A stretch of DNA of 64,000 nt. Origin: Dasypus novemcinctus. Its lineage: Eukaryota; Chordata; Mammalia; Cingulata; Dasypodidae. Below are positions 1 through 12,849 of this stretch, piece after piece. The notes beneath the pieces are model-generated. The model saw only the letters and a program-made list of their open reading frames with translations. It made no database searches and had not been told where the DNA came from. The stretch spans positions 5,463,501 through 5,527,500 of the forward strand of contig NC_080698.1 of assembly GCF_030445035.2 (NCBI RefSeq). Direction: 5' to 3'. Position 1 is the first letter of the stretch; every line of letters begins with the position of its first letter. The position numbers and the translations under genes are program-made.

Positions 1-409
1 CTATTGTGATTAGTAAGGGAAGAAATTGTAGTAGTGATGTGGAGAGGCTGGCCACGGTGGCCGCTGATGGTCGGGAGACGGAAGAAGAGATATGGTGTGG
101 AGGCATTTTTAGGAATTGGAGTTGTCCTGGGTGGTGCTGCAGGGATGGATGCTGGACGTTGTGTGTCCTGTCGTGGCCCACTGGGTGGGCTGGGGGAGAG
201 TGTGGACTACAATGTGGACCACTGTCCATGTGGTGCAGCGGTGCTCCAGAATGTATTGGCCAGGTGCAGTGGATGTGCTGCAATGATGGAAGAGGTTGTT
301 GATATCGGAGGGGTGGGCTGGGTGGGGTGGGGGGTATATGGGGACCTCATATTTTTTCAATGTAACATTTAAAAGAAAATAAAGAAGGAAAAAATAAAAA
401 TTAAAAAAA
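1..409 (+). mobile_element. LINE-1 3' UTR fragment, xenarthran-type
   Basis: G-rich, non-coding block ending in an A-rich tail (about 361-409). It is clearly homologous to 5871-6322 (same strand) and to the reverse complement of 6831-7110: all share a 'GGACCTCATATTTTTT'-like terminus and 'AATGTAA' just before the A-rich end. A recurring 3'-anchored, A-tailed unit suggests the 3' UTR of a lineage-specific LINE-1. It lies in the ZKSCAN7 intron, about 310 bp before the finger exon, and its 5' end is outside the window. Confidence 0.6.
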
Positions 410-682
410 GTGACTTCTGGGTGATCACATCATGCTTTACTCTGTTGTCTCTTACCTTACCAATTACCCTTTTAACATGGCTGTGGTGGCTTAACATCTT
501 TTCTCCCACTTTCCTTCGCTGACCATCGTCCCTCTTTGTTTTGCTGTCTGTGAGGGGAAAAAACGAGCTATTTCCCACTTCCTCTCCTGTTCTTAATGTA
601 TCACCTCATTTCTTACCCATAACGTGAAGTTTATTTTCAGGTACATTGGTCTCTTGATGATTCTTTTTCCACAGCAGGGTAA

Positions 683-2170
<1,488 letters not shown>

Positions 2171-2900
2171 AAGATGATTCCTTGAGGCAGAGAGCCAGGG
2201 ACTTTGATTTAGGCCTCCTCTTGCAACCACTAATCACGGTGGACCATTCCCTGAATATTTTCCGTTGGGTCACTAAGGTGGGAGAGTGGAATTAGCTTAG
2301 TGGAAGCTTTCTCCACTATTGGGAAAGTAAGGACCACACATTTCATGTATTTGTAGGTTTCTTAAATATACACTTTAAAAATCTGCTTAACTTCTTAGTT
2401 ATGCATCACATAATCATATTGTGCTTCTCAAAGACAAAGGCAATTTTTTTTATTCTCTCCCAACTCCTTCATTTTACCATTTACATAAAATTATTCTCCA
2501 AGATTGTTTCTTTCCTGTGTCTTGATGTGGCCCTTTCTATCTACTAATTAAACCTCTAATCTAGAACCTCATCACTTGTCATTTCCTACCTAGAAAACCT
2601 TTTCTTCCTGTTTGTTAATTTGTATTCCTTACAACATAAGATCCAGTTCATCTCTTCCTCAAATTCTTCTTCATTCCAATTAAACTTCTATTTATTTTAC
2701 CTCAGTGCTGAATTAGTTGGTGCTACAATCTACAACTGTTGTTATATTGCCTTGTAAATTATTCCCAACTTAATGTGTGTATACCTTCATACCAACTTCA
2801 GGTAGGCTCTTTGAAGTCAGGTATGATACCTTTTTCTTTTAGGACATAGATAACAATTTGTTCATCCTAGTTATTAAATAAATGAAATTTTTGACTCGAC
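2171..2900 (+). other. ZKSCAN7: ZKSCAN7 3' UTR with candidate polyadenylation signal
   Basis: AT-rich sequence following the ZKSCAN7 stop, with no coding potential. The first canonical AATAAA I see downstream is at 2877-2882, giving an inferred 3' UTR of about 0.7 kb. Part of 2430-2880 has the C/T-rich composition of an old L2-like repeat, but I cannot assign it firmly. Confidence 0.4.
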
Positions 2901-3956
2901 TCTTAATTCAATCATTGTTAAAGCAGGCATGATCTTCTCCCACCCCCAGATTAGAAACCTTTAAAGATGGAAGTGGCATCTCATCATAAAATATCAAATA
3001 CAAAGCCCTCGTTGATGTCTTCTGCATATGCTCTTAGAAGTCTCACTATTGTGAGACTTAAATCTCAAATAGTTAATGGGCTTGTGCATGAGTGAGTGTG
3101 TGGATATATCTAGATATCAGAGTGGACATTCCTGTTCCCCCCTAACTTGTATTTTGCTCTGCACAAACTCCAGTTCTGAACTAGCTGGCTGTACCTGCTT
3201 CCTAAATAAACAGGTTAAGAGCAAAGTCAAAGTTTACCACGAAGAAGACTTGATTTTTGTGGCCCTGGTAAAGATGAATGAAAATCCTAGCTAGTAGTCC
3301 TGGATGATTGGAATTCACAGTGATGAGGTTTGTGGCAAGATAATAGAGTCTAACCTGCTTTCCTTATCATCTAGTCCTATCTACCCTCAGCTGCCACCTT
3401 AATATCAAGGTGAGAGTTGTACCCTTAATGATTGTAATTACATTGCAGGCCATCTTTCATTCCCCAGACACACAAGAACAGGAAGTCTTTCCAGGGGGTT
3501 TCTTCTTTCTGCAGTCATATATTGGACATGAGCTTGAACAACTGCCCCCGTCCATCCTCGCAGAGGGCTCCAGTGCTAGGGGACCTTTACTTCTGCTGTC
3601 CATTCTCTTTCTTCCCAGCCCGCAAAGTTGCTTTTAACAGGATGGCAGTGTGGCAGAGGTGGGGAAGGAGGCTATTGAGGCAATGCCAGGTGTGGAACCT
3701 CCAGGGGAGAGATTTGGTGAACTGGTTAACTGTTCAAGAGACAATGGAGAAGAAAGGGAAGTCAGTTGAGGCTCAGGAAAATAAGATGTGATACAGGGGG
3801 AGACATCTCAGACAAGGCTAGAAAGATGTTTATTGGTGGCCTAAAAAAATTACCAAGGACACAACTGGAAATTTGCCATTTCTTAATATGAATTTTTAAA
3901 TAAATTTGCTTTCAGCTCTTTTTTTGCTGTTTCACTTTCCTTTAAAAGATATACAG
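2901..3956. other. Intergenic stretch without recognised features
   Basis: Single-copy-looking sequence downstream of ZKSCAN7. It contains only short open frames (for example 3410-3637 and 3522-3791) with no recognisable domain. I see no RNA gene or clear repeat. Confidence 0.3.
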
Positions 3957-4068
3957 GGGAGCAGATGTAGCTCAAGTAGTTGAGCGCCTGCTTCCCATGT
4001 ACGAGGCCCTGGATTCGATCCCCAGTACCTCCTAAGAGCAAAATCAAGCAATAAAAACAACTAACCTT
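3957..4068 (+). mobile_element. DAS-I-type SINE (short tRNA-head monomer)
   Basis: tRNA-like head with 'TAGCTCAAGTAGTTGAG' (A-box region) and 'GGATTCGATCC' (B-box region) followed by an A-rich tail. It is immediately followed by a second copy of the same type. Confidence 0.75.
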
Positions 4069-4153
4069 GGGGAGCAGATGTAGCTCAGTGGTTGAGTGCC
4101 TGCTTCCCACGTAGAAAGTCGTGGGTTCAATCCCTGGCACCTCCTTAAAAAAA
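4069..4153 (+). mobile_element. DAS-I-type SINE, second of a tandem pair
   Basis: tRNA-like head with 'TAGCTCAGTGGTTGAG' and 'GGGTTCAATCC', ending in a short A-run. It directly abuts the preceding monomer, so the pair could be one dimeric insertion or two events. Confidence 0.75.
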
Positions 4154-4774
4154 CCATGTGCAGATAGGACTCTGTTTTTAATAAACTTTGGGAGCTCTCA
4201 GCTGCCTTGGAAGAGGCCAACCCCACATGAGCACATGGGGTCTGTCCCTCCACTCTGAGTTGGACTAGTCATATGCAGTAGGATCCCTCTGCTTATTGGA
4301 GGCTACAGCTTGGCCTTCCTGGTCTTGTCTGCTCACTTTCTGCCCCACTAAGCCTCTGGAGGGAGGAAACCAGCATTATTCATAGTTGTGCTGCCCACCC
4401 CATCTGTGGTATAGGTGCTCAGTAAAAATGAATGTCCTGACTTCCTGGAAAGGTACTTGGCCTCTTACATGAGAAAAAAGGGCTGCATCAGGAAGTCACT
4501 TTCTATTGATCACTGCCAGTATTTTTTGTTTCCTAGCTTTTCTAGGCATACAATAAATAATGATTTTTCTTTGTTTTCATATTAATTTCCAATTGTATGC
4601 CACTTAGGCATTAACAAGAACTTCAAAAAATGTTGACTAGTGTGTACCAGGCACTTTATATCTAATTCTTAACTTCAGGGGCAGTGCTTTCAGTGTTTTG
4701 TTGTTTCATACGGTGTTAACCATGGCTGGTCATGTTCTGGAAGTTCACTTCTATTCCTGCCGTTAGAAAGGCAG

Positions 4775-5000
4775 TCTGGCATATTGATTAGGAGCACTTA
4801 TTTTGTAGCCAGCACCCTGGGTTTGAATCACAGCTCCACTGCTTTCTTAGATGTATAACCCTGGCTGAGTCACTTAGCTTCCTTGTGTCTCAGTCCTTCC
4901 TTCTATACAGTGGAGCTACTTCATAGGGTTGTGGAGAATTAAGCTAGTTAATATGCTTAAGTCACTTAAAGTTCATACTATAGCAATTATGTTAAGAACT
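4775..5000 (+). repeat. MIR-type ancient SINE
   Basis: Recognisable MIR core: a tRNA-like start ('GGGTTTGAATC'), then the 'GAGTCACTTAGC' and 'CTCAGT' pyrimidine core and 'GGGTTGTGGAGAATTAA'. It is diverged, as expected for a pan-mammalian element. Confidence 0.7.
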
Positions 5001-5870
5001 TTTAACAATGGCTATTAAGGTTATTTTTAATTATTGGTATGATTTTATGATCTGCATCTTTTATTCTTTATTGTAATTCATTTCGTTGACAGGTTTGTAA
5101 GTGAAATTTCTGTGCACTCCTGGAATAAAATCAGTTTTAAACTTTGTGGTGAAGTTTTTATTGAGTACAGAACTTGATTCAATTTGCTAAGGTTATTGCT
5201 GGCTTTGCAAAATGAACTTGGAAGATTTTTTTTTCTCTTCATTACTTAGGAAGAGTTGGCATAAGATAAGAATTATTCCTTGGAGGTTAGCTAACAGTTC
5301 CTCAACCTGACCTTTTTTCTGGAGGGTAAGGAGGAGTATATCTTGACTGGTATAAAGGCATCTAGTATCCTGTAAAATTCTTTTACTCTTTTCCATATAC
5401 TTTCTTTTTTCATACATGAGTTACATTTTGGTTTTCCTTTATTTTTTTCTCTGTTAGGATTGCCAAGACCAGTTTATTTTATTTCTCTTTTAATTCCATT
5501 TTTTCTTGACTATTTTTTCATGCCGTTCTTCATCTGTGCCTCAAATCCCAGAGATTTTTTTCATTTCTTTTTTTATTATTATTTTTAAAGAGGCCATATT
5601 TTAAAAAGTATTTATTTATTCCCCCCTCGTTTGCACTTGCTGTCTGCTCTCGCTGTCTGTTCTGTGCATGTGGTGTGCTCTTCTTTTTAGGAGGCACCAG
5701 GAACTGAACCCAGGACCTCCCTGGGAGGGAGGGGCCCAATCACTTGAGCCACCTCTGCTCCCAGCTTGTTGGGTCTCTCACTGTGTCTCTGTTGTGTCAC
5801 CTTGTTGGCTCATCTTGTTGCATCAGTCCATCGTGTCAGCTCTGTCTTGCTTGTCTTTAAGAGGCATTGG

Positions 5871-6322
5871 TTATCCATGTGGAATCTAAGCCCCCACTTG
5901 ACATAGATGTACAATGGACACAACCAATCCAATGTCCACAGAGAAAATGTGGAATGGGTGTGGGAAGGGTAGCCATGGTGGCTGCTGGGTTTGGGGAATA
6001 GGAGGAAGAGATGAGATGTGGAGGCGTTTTCGGGACGTGGAGTTGTCCTGGGTGGTGCTTCACGGACAATTACAGGCCATTGTAGATCCCCCCAGGGCCC
6101 ACTGGATGGAACGTGGGAGAGTGTGGGCTATGATGTGGACCATTGACTACGGGGTGCAGTGATGTTCAGAGATGTACTTACCGGGTGCAATGGATGTGTC
6201 ACGATGATGGGAGAGAGTGTTGCTGTGGGGGGAGTGAGGGGTGGGGGCGGTGGGGTTGATTGGGACCTCATATTTTTTTAATGTAATTTTTAAAAATAAA
6301 TAAATTTTAATTAAAAAAAAAA
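5871..6322 (+). mobile_element. Truncated LINE-1 3' UTR with target-site duplication
   Basis: Homologous to window positions 1-409 and ending in a poly(A) run. It is flanked by a perfect 12-bp direct repeat, AAGAGGCATTGG, at 5859-5870 and 6323-6334, the hallmark of target-primed reverse transcription. It inserted into the dimeric SINE described at 5600-6824. Confidence 0.75.
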
Positions 6323-6334
6323 AAGAGGCATTGG

Positions 6335-6749
6335 GGGAAGTAGATTTGGCTCAACTGATAGAGCATCTGCCTACCACATGGGAGGTCCAGGGTTCAAACC
6401 CAGGGCCTCCTGACCCATGTGGTGAGCTGGCCCACACACAGTGTTGATATATGCCACTCGGGTGTCCCCCATGTAGGGGAACCCCACGCACAAGGAGTGT
6501 GCCCCATAAGGAGAGCTGCCCAGCACGAAAAAAGTGCAGCCTGCACAGGAGTGGCACTGCACCCATGGAGAGCTGACACAGCAAGATGACGCAACAAAAA
6601 GAGACACAGATTCCTGGTGCCACTGACAAAGAATGTAAGTGGACACAGAAGAACACACGGCAAATGGACACAGAGAGCAGACAACTGGGGGCGGGGAACA
6701 GGGAAGGGGAGAAAAATAAAAAATAAATAAATCTTTCCCCCCAAAAAAA
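6335..6749 (+). mobile_element. DAS-III-type SINE
   Basis: Full-length tRNA-headed SINE ('TTGGCTCAACTGATAGAG', then 'GGGTTCAAACCC') with the typical body ('GACACAGCAAGATGACGCAA') and an (AAAT)n-like tail. It inserted right next to the tail and target duplication of the LINE-1 fragment. Confidence 0.85.
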
Positions 6750-6830
6750 GGGCCCTGGGAGCCAAACCTGGGACCTTCCATGTGGTAGGTGGGTGCCCAA
6801 CTGTTTGAGCCACATCTGCTTCCCCATTCA

Positions 6831-8184
6831 ATTTTTTTAAAATATATTTTTTATTTTTAAAAGATACATAGATTACATAAAATGTTACATTAAAAAATAT
6901 AGGGGATTCCCTTATGCCCCACTCCCCGCACTTCCCACTTTTCCCCACATTAACAACTTCTTTCATTAGTGTGGTACAGTTACTGCAATTGATGAACACA
7001 TTTTGGAGCATGGCCACCCAGCATGGGTTATAGTTTACATTATAGTTTACACTCACTCCCAGTCCATTCTGTAGGTTATGGCAGGATATATAATGCCCTA
7101 TACCTGTCCTTTTTCTTAAAAAAAGATTTATTTTATTCCCCCGCCCTGCTGTTTTTGCTGTCTGGATCCATTCGCTGTGTGATCTGTATCTATTTCTCTT
7201 TTTGGTCTTTTTTTTTTTCTCCTCTCGGAGTCACTGGGATTCGATCCTGGGGACCTCTAAAGTGGAGAGGTTAGCTGTGCCACCTCAGTTCCTAGTCTCT
7301 GCTGCGCTCACCTTGACTCTCCCCTTCGTCTCTCTTGTTGGGTCATCATCTTGCTGTGCAATGCACTTGCGTGGGCACTGGTTCACCACGCAGGCACTCT
7401 TGCCGCCTAGGCACTCAGCTCTTCACACAGGCGCTGACTCACCATGCAGGCACACTTTCTCTTCTTTTTCACCAGGAGGCCCAGGGATCAACCTCAGATC
7501 CTCCCTGTGGGAGGCAGAAGCCCAATCACTTGAGCCCCATCTGCTTCCCTGTATCTGTCTTGGTAATGTCATTGAGGACAATTCCAAGTCCCCAAAATGC
7601 CTTCATATTATACCTCTTTTTTCCTCTTCCTGCCTTAGCAATTCCAGTGGCCACTGTCTCCACATCAATAATATAATTTCTTCCAGTGCTAGAATCACAA
7701 TAAGTTCATACTAGAATACCAGTAAGTCCACTCTGGTCCATATTTTATTCCCCAGTTCTGAGAATTCTGGGATGGTGATGCCCACTCCACCTCTAATTGA
7801 GAGGGGGCTTTGATCCCACATGGCTAATGGATGGGACTCTCTTGCTTGCAGTTGTGAACTCTCAGTTCCTTGGTGTTGTGGTTGTCCATTTTCACCTCGT
7901 TAGTTATCCTGAGTGAGTCCAATGAACTAGAGAGTAGGTGTTGTAACTCTGCTGCAGCTCAGGGCCCAGATGGCACATGGACAGCCCAGAGAGTCAAGTC
8001 TCTTGGACATACACCTACCAACTCCAGCACCAACTATAGGTTCAATAAAAGGGACAGAAGAGGCATGTGTAGAGAAATAACATCTGGGTCCAATTGTGTC
8101 ACCCTCAGGAGCCAAACGCCAAAGTAGGGCCCACTGGTCCATTCAATTCTTAATTCCAGTAGGACGGGTCTAGAGATGATGGGT
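6831..8184 (-). mobile_element. LINE-1 3' UTR, antisense, interrupted by a SINE
   Basis: The reverse complement of 6831-7110 aligns with the 1-409 and 5871-6322 units, and the sequence continues beyond the SINE at 7110-7549 to about 8184. It appears to be the longest copy in the window of this lineage-specific 3' UTR. No intact reading frame is present. Confidence 0.55.
7110..7549 (-). mobile_element. Dimeric DAS SINE (antisense)
   Basis: Antisense tail ('AAAAGATTTATTTTATT'), first antisense tRNA-like unit around 7228-7290, and second unit around 7478-7549 ending 'CTGCTTCCC'. It is inserted in the LINE-1 3' UTR. Short similar flanks (around 7099 and 7550) may be a decayed target duplication. 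Confidence 0.75.
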
Positions 8185-8645
8185 GGGGAAGCAGATGTAT
8201 CTCAAGCAATTGGGCTCTTGTCTACAATATAGGAGGTCCAGCGTTCAATTCCTGGGACTTCCTGGTGAAGGCAAAGTGGCCTGTACGGAGAGCTGGCCCA
8301 AGCAGAGACCTGGCCCATGAGGAGTGCTGGCCTGCGTAGAGAGCTGGTCCACACAGAGTGTTGACCTGTGCAGCGTGCTGGCCTGCACAGAGTTCTGGCC
8401 TGCACAGGAGAAATGGGGCAGCAAGATGATGCAACCAAAAGAGACACAGAGGAGAGACAATAAGAGGGGCAGCAGACTAGGGAGCTGAGGTGGCGCAAGA
8501 GATAGAGTGCCTCTCTCCCACTCCAGAAGGTCCCAGGATCAATTCCTGGTGCCACCTAAAGAGAAATAGAAACAGAAGAACACAGAAAGCAGACACCACA
8601 AAAACAACAGGCAGGGTGGAAATAAATAAATCTTTAAAGGAAAAA
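8185..8645 (+). mobile_element. Dimeric DAS SINE
   Basis: First tRNA-like head at 8185-8260 and second head ('GAGCTGAGGTGGCGCAAGAG') at about 8480-8560, then an AAATAAATAAATCTTT tail. A run of diverged 'CTGGCC(TG/CA)' units lies between the heads. Confidence 0.8.
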
Positions 8646-8754
8646 AAGATATTATGGGTGACATGCAATACAAAATGAAGTTCCAACACCACCTATGAAG
8701 CAAAAGGTTTGACTTGAATCTCATCTAGCTTTTATAACTCCTTTCCATTTTACA

Positions 8755-9285
8755 GGAAATACATGAGATATCAGAGGAAACAATCAGACAAATCTAAAAT
8801 GTGACACACTATATAAGACAGTTGGTCTAGACTCTTCAAGAAGACTAAAATGAAAAAGAAAAATGGTGGGGGATTGTTCTAGATTACAAGAGACTCTGCA
8901 GAGGCATAATAACCAAATATAATGAGTCAAACTTGATCCATAAAACCTATAGCAGATATTTGGAGAATAGGGGAAAATGGAATATATGGAATGGATATAT
9001 CTAATAGATCTATTTGGTGATATGATATTGTTTTTAAATTTAAGTGTGATGGATGGTATTTTGGTTATGTAGAAGAATGATCTTATTCTAAGGAGGTTCC
9101 TGCTGCAGTATTTAGGTTTGATGTGTTGTGGTATCTACAATAGTATTTGCAAATGGCTCAACAAAAAAAAAAATGTATATGTGTGTGGGGAGAAAGCAAA
9201 TGTGGCAAAATGTTAGCAGTTGTTGAATCTCGATAAAGGATGTATGCATGTTTGAAGATTACAAAATAAAGTTTTAAAAAAATGA
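8755..9285 (+). repeat. Unclassified old LINE-tail-like interspersed repeat
   Basis: Blocks such as 'GCAAATGTGGCAAAATGTTA' and a terminal 'AAAATAAAGTTTT' recur in diverged form at 58720-59065. I recognise the pattern as a common old mammalian repeat but cannot name the family. Confidence 0.45.
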
Positions 9286-9354
9286 AAAGGAATTATGGAT
9301 GGCACATTATAACTCAACACCCTATGGAAGAAATGAAAGTAGTTTTAGGTAGTG

Positions 9355-9560
9355 GGGCAGTTACAGAAGAGCATGTAGCTGTAGTCAGAAGACCCTGGCC
9401 CAAGTCTCAGATTGCCCACCACTAGCTGTGCAATCAAAGGCAAATCATTTCTCATCTCCAGGCTTTAGTTTCCTTATCTACAAAACAAGAACTAATAAAT
9501 GTCATAAAATTATTCTGAGGCTTAAATTAGTAAAGCCCTTTCTAACTTGTAAAGTAATAT
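9355..9560 (+). repeat. MIR-like ancient SINE
   Basis: Diverged MIR core ('CTAGCTGTGCAATCAAAGGCAA', shortened here) and 'TTTAGTTTCCTTATCTAC'-type segment. The ends are not resolvable by eye. Confidence 0.5.
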
Positions 9561-9722
9561 GTTTTGCAGTAATGTCCCATTCACTCTAATACTTTTTAAG
9601 CATCTTTGGATCCTCCTTTGTTGTATCCTGAGAAATGTATATACTCAAATTGCGAGTTCCCAAAGGGAAGCACTGTATTTCCACCTTTTTGAACAATAAA
9701 GTAAAACCCACCAACTGGACAT

Positions 9723-10143
9723 TTTTTAAAAAAAGATTTTTTTTTTTTTACTTCTCTCCCCTTCCCCTCTCCCTAGTTGTCTGCTCTCTGTGTCCATTCT
9801 CTGTGTATTCTTCTGTGTCTGCTTCTATTCTTGTCAGTGATCCGGGCAACTGTGTCTCTCTTTGTTGCAGCATCTTGCTGCATCAGCTCTCTGTGTGTGC
9901 GGCGCCACTCCTGGGCAGGCTGCACATTTTTCACACCAGGTGGCTCTCCTTACGGGGTGCACTTCTTGTGTGTGGGGCTCCCCTACGTGAGGGACACCCC
10001 TGCGTGGCACGGCACTCCTTGTGTGCATCAGTTCTGCACAGGGGCCAGCTCCACATGGGTCAGGGGGGTCCTGGGTTTGAAACATGGTCCACCCATGTGG
10101 TATAGGTGGATTCCCTATCCATTGGGTCAAGACTGCGTCCCCC
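9723..10143 (-). mobile_element. DAS-III-type SINE (antisense)
   Basis: Antisense tail at 9723, body, and antisense head with 'GGGTTTGAAAC' and 'CATTGGGTCAAG' near 10072-10135. The open frames here are only antisense SINE reading frames. Confidence 0.85.
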
Positions 10144-10640
10144 AACGGGGCATTAATTTCAATTACCCAAATGTGAGTTTGAGTTTCTTTGGCTGTCATG
10201 AAGACAGTAGATGTCTTAGTAAACATCAAAATTGCTGTATATTTAGGCAATTGTGATGCAAAGTGCTAATACTTGATTTCTGAACAGTGACATCATTCTA
10301 GGCTGAATACAGAGAAATATGCTTGTGGATAAGAGCAACAATTTGGTTGGATGGGGTCAGAACCTGGAATTTGGTGGAGTTTTTTTTTTTTTCCATTTTT
10401 TGTTTAAATTTGTATTTTTAACATGCATCCAAGTGAGTTTTACACTCTCTAAAATGTGAAACCCACTGAGCTAAAATACTAATGAGAAATCATTACTCCC
10501 TGGGACCAAATGTGAGACTGGAAGCTTTGAGTCAGAATGAATGGCACCACCCTCCAAAATGAAGAGTAGATAAACAGCAAAACAAGTTGAAGATTATTAT
10601 AAATGTCCTAATATCCATGGAGTCTTCTCAAGTGATTTCT

Positions 10641-11056
10641 TTTTTTTAAAGATTTATTTATTTATTTCTCTCCCCTTGCCTCCTCCCCCCAGTTGTCTGC
10701 TCTCTCTGTCCATTCGCTATGTGTTCTTCTATGACCGCTTCTATCCTTATCAGCGGCACCAGGAATCTGTGTTTCTTTTTGTTTTGTCATCTTGCTGTGT
10801 CAGCTCTCCGTGTAAGTGGCGCCATTCTTGGGCAGGCTGCACTTTCTCTCACGCTGGGCGGCTTTCCTTACGGGGCGCACTCCTTGCATGTGGGGCTCTC
10901 CTATGTGGGGGACACCCCTGCATGGCTCAGCACTCCTTGCACACATCAGCACTGCACATGGGCCAGCTCCACATGGGTCAAGAAGGCCCAGGGTTTGAAC
11001 TGCGGACCTCCCATGTGGTAGGTGGACGCCCTATTCATTGGGCCAAGTCCACTTTC
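10641..11056 (-). mobile_element. DAS-III-type SINE (antisense) with target-site duplication
   Basis: Full-length antisense copy flanked by a perfect 14-bp direct repeat, CTCAAGTGATTTCT, at 10627-10640 and 11057-11070. Confidence 0.9.
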
Positions 11057-11079
11057 CTCAAGTGATTTCTGATATAGTG

Positions 11080-11250
11080 GCAATAGTGCTGTGCTCCACA
11101 GCAAAGGTCCTAAGTCCTACTTCCAGCCTCCACTGGGCTTGTGACCTTGTGTAGGTCTTCTCTTTCTAGACCTCTGCATCTCAGTCTCTTCTATAAAATG
11201 TGGCCAATGTGTTGTGCCACCTACATGAGCTGATGGATAAGAAAACTGGT
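11080..11250 (+). repeat. MIR-like fragment
   Basis: Diverged MIR core with 'CTTGTGACCTTGTG' and 'CATCTCAGTCTCTTCT'-like segments. Low sequence conservation; boundaries are approximate. Confidence 0.4.
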
Positions 11251-11294
11251 ATCCTATAACATGAAGTATTTCAAAGGCTCAATCCTCAGATGAC

Positions 11295-11391
11295 ATTTTT
11301 TATTTTATTTTTTTTAGGAGGTACAGGGAATTGAACCTGGAACCTCATACATGGAAAGCAGGCTCTCAACCACTGAGCTACAATTGCTTCC
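11295..11391 (-). mobile_element. DAS-I-type SINE (antisense), first of two at one target
   Basis: Antisense tRNA-like head ('GAATTGAACCTGG', 'CCACTGAGCTACAATTG'). It is flanked by CCTCAGATGAC at 11284-11294 and 11392-11402. Confidence 0.8.
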
Positions 11392-11402
11392 CCTCAGATG
11401 AC

Positions 11403-11760
11403 TTTTTTTTAAAGATTTATTTACTTTATTTATCTCTCCCTCATCCCACCCATTGTCTGCTATCTTTGTCCATTTACTGTGTGTTCTTGTGTATCTGCTT
11501 GGCTTCTCTTTAGGCTGCACTGGGAACCAATCCTGGGACCCTCCAGAGTGGAAGAGAGGTCCTCAATCTCTTGCACCATATCAGCTCCCTTCTCTGCTGC
11601 GTCTCTTATTGTCTCTCCTCTGTGCCTCTTTTTGTTGCATCATCTTGCTGTGCCATTTCTCCTGCACAGGCCACACACCTTCACCAGGAGACCCCAGGAA
11701 TCGAACTGGACCTCCCACATGGTAGAGAGGAGCCCAACTGCTTGAGCCACATCCACTTCC
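11403..11760 (-). mobile_element. Dimeric DAS SINE (antisense), second of two at one target
   Basis: Antisense two-headed element. It shares the CCTCAGATG(AC) target with its neighbour: 11392-11402 on its left and CCTCAGATG at 11761-11769 on its right. Confidence 0.8.
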
Positions 11761-11770
11761 CCTCAGATGG

Positions 11771-12815
11771 CTTTATAATTTTTGCCTACATTATCTTATC
11801 CTGCCCTATTCAGAGACAACTCACAAATCTATATCCCTAGCCTTGACTTTTTTGCTAACTCCAGACTCCTACCCCAACTGCCTATGTGACATTTCCTCTT
11901 GGATCTAACCAGCATCTTTTTTTTTCTTTCCACTTGGTAGTTTCCTCTTTATTGATGTGCCTCCTACTAATCAGCATCTTAAATGTAACATGTCCAACAC
12001 AGCTGTTGATCCTTCTCCCTAAACCTTCCTCTTTCATTCTACTCCATTTCCCAAAAGGCAGTCTTATTCTGGTAGCTCAGATTTTTAAAAAATCGTGGAG
12101 TGATCCTTAACCCACATACAGGTCATTAGCAAATTATTCTGGCAGATATTAAAATATATGCAAAATTGTATCTCACCATCTCCATCATTTCTAAATTAAT
12201 CCAAGCCACCATCACTTCTCGCCTGGAATACCATACTCTCTTAATTGAGATGCCTACTTCCATTCTCGCCTACCTTCCAACTGTTCTTAACAGCAGCAGG
12301 AGCAAACATTAAGATGTAACTTAAGGCGTGAAACTTACAGGAACAGGAAAAGGTTCTTTACTCCTTTTCTGTCTGACAGCTAATAATCTGAACATTTGAC
12401 AGGGGGAAAAAGTAAGACATTGTGTCACTCCTCTGTCTTAAAAACCCTTTAAGAGCTTTCTATATTACTCAAGAGAAAATCTCAAGCTCTTAGAGTCTAC
12501 AAGCTCCTAAATGTGCCCACCCACCACCTGACTCAAGGCCTTTGCATCTGCTTTTCCATTTATCAGGAAACCCTTCCCTGAAGATATCCACACACCTCCA
12601 TTGCTCATTTCTTGTTTCTGCCTTACCTAGCATCTACAAAGAAGTTCCACCCCGTCTCTGTTTCCCATTACCTTCTACTTGTTTATGGTCCCATCTTCCT
12701 GACTTGACTTTGAGCCTCCTGGGGCAAGGAGTTCATTTTCTTCACTTCTGCCTCCGCAGCGCCCTGAACTTGTCTGGCAAGAGGCCGGCACTCAATAAAC
12801 CGTTTTTGAGTGCTG
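11771..12815 (+). repeat. L2 LINE 3' region
   Basis: Long pyrimidine-rich block with hallmark L2 segments: 'CTCAAGGCCTTTGCATCTGC', 'TTCCCTGAAGA', 'GAGCCTCCTGGGGCAAGGA' and the terminal 'GGCACTCAATAAA' at about 12788-12800. It ends just before the ZNF660 CpG-rich promoter. The 243-residue open frame that starts inside it is not supported as a gene. Confidence 0.6.
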
Positions 12816-12849
12816 TCATAAACGGAAGCCCATCCTGGTTAAGGATGAG

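Larger units (their letters stand above)
5600..6824 (-). mobile_element. Dimeric DAS SINE (antisense), split by two later insertions
   Basis: The first antisense tRNA-like unit and tail are at 5600-5870 and the second unit is at 6750-6824. The same two-unit arrangement is seen uninterrupted at 17581-17921. The halves are separated by a LINE-1 3' UTR fragment (5871-6322) and a DAS-III SINE (6335-6749). Confidence 0.7.

Noticed and set aside
3957-4153. tRNA genes, suggested by A-box and B-box motifs here and at every SINE
   Set aside because: The heads do not keep a full tRNA fold, are followed by SINE bodies and A-rich tails, and recur dozens of times with target duplications.
9635-10256. Long open frames (130-159 codons) and many similar Cys/Leu/Gly-rich peptides across the window
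   Set aside because: They coincide with antisense or sense DAS SINE copies and repeat the same peptide patterns at each copy (for example 10676, 24715, 31665, 34700, 47148, 51045). They are shadows of repeats, not genes.
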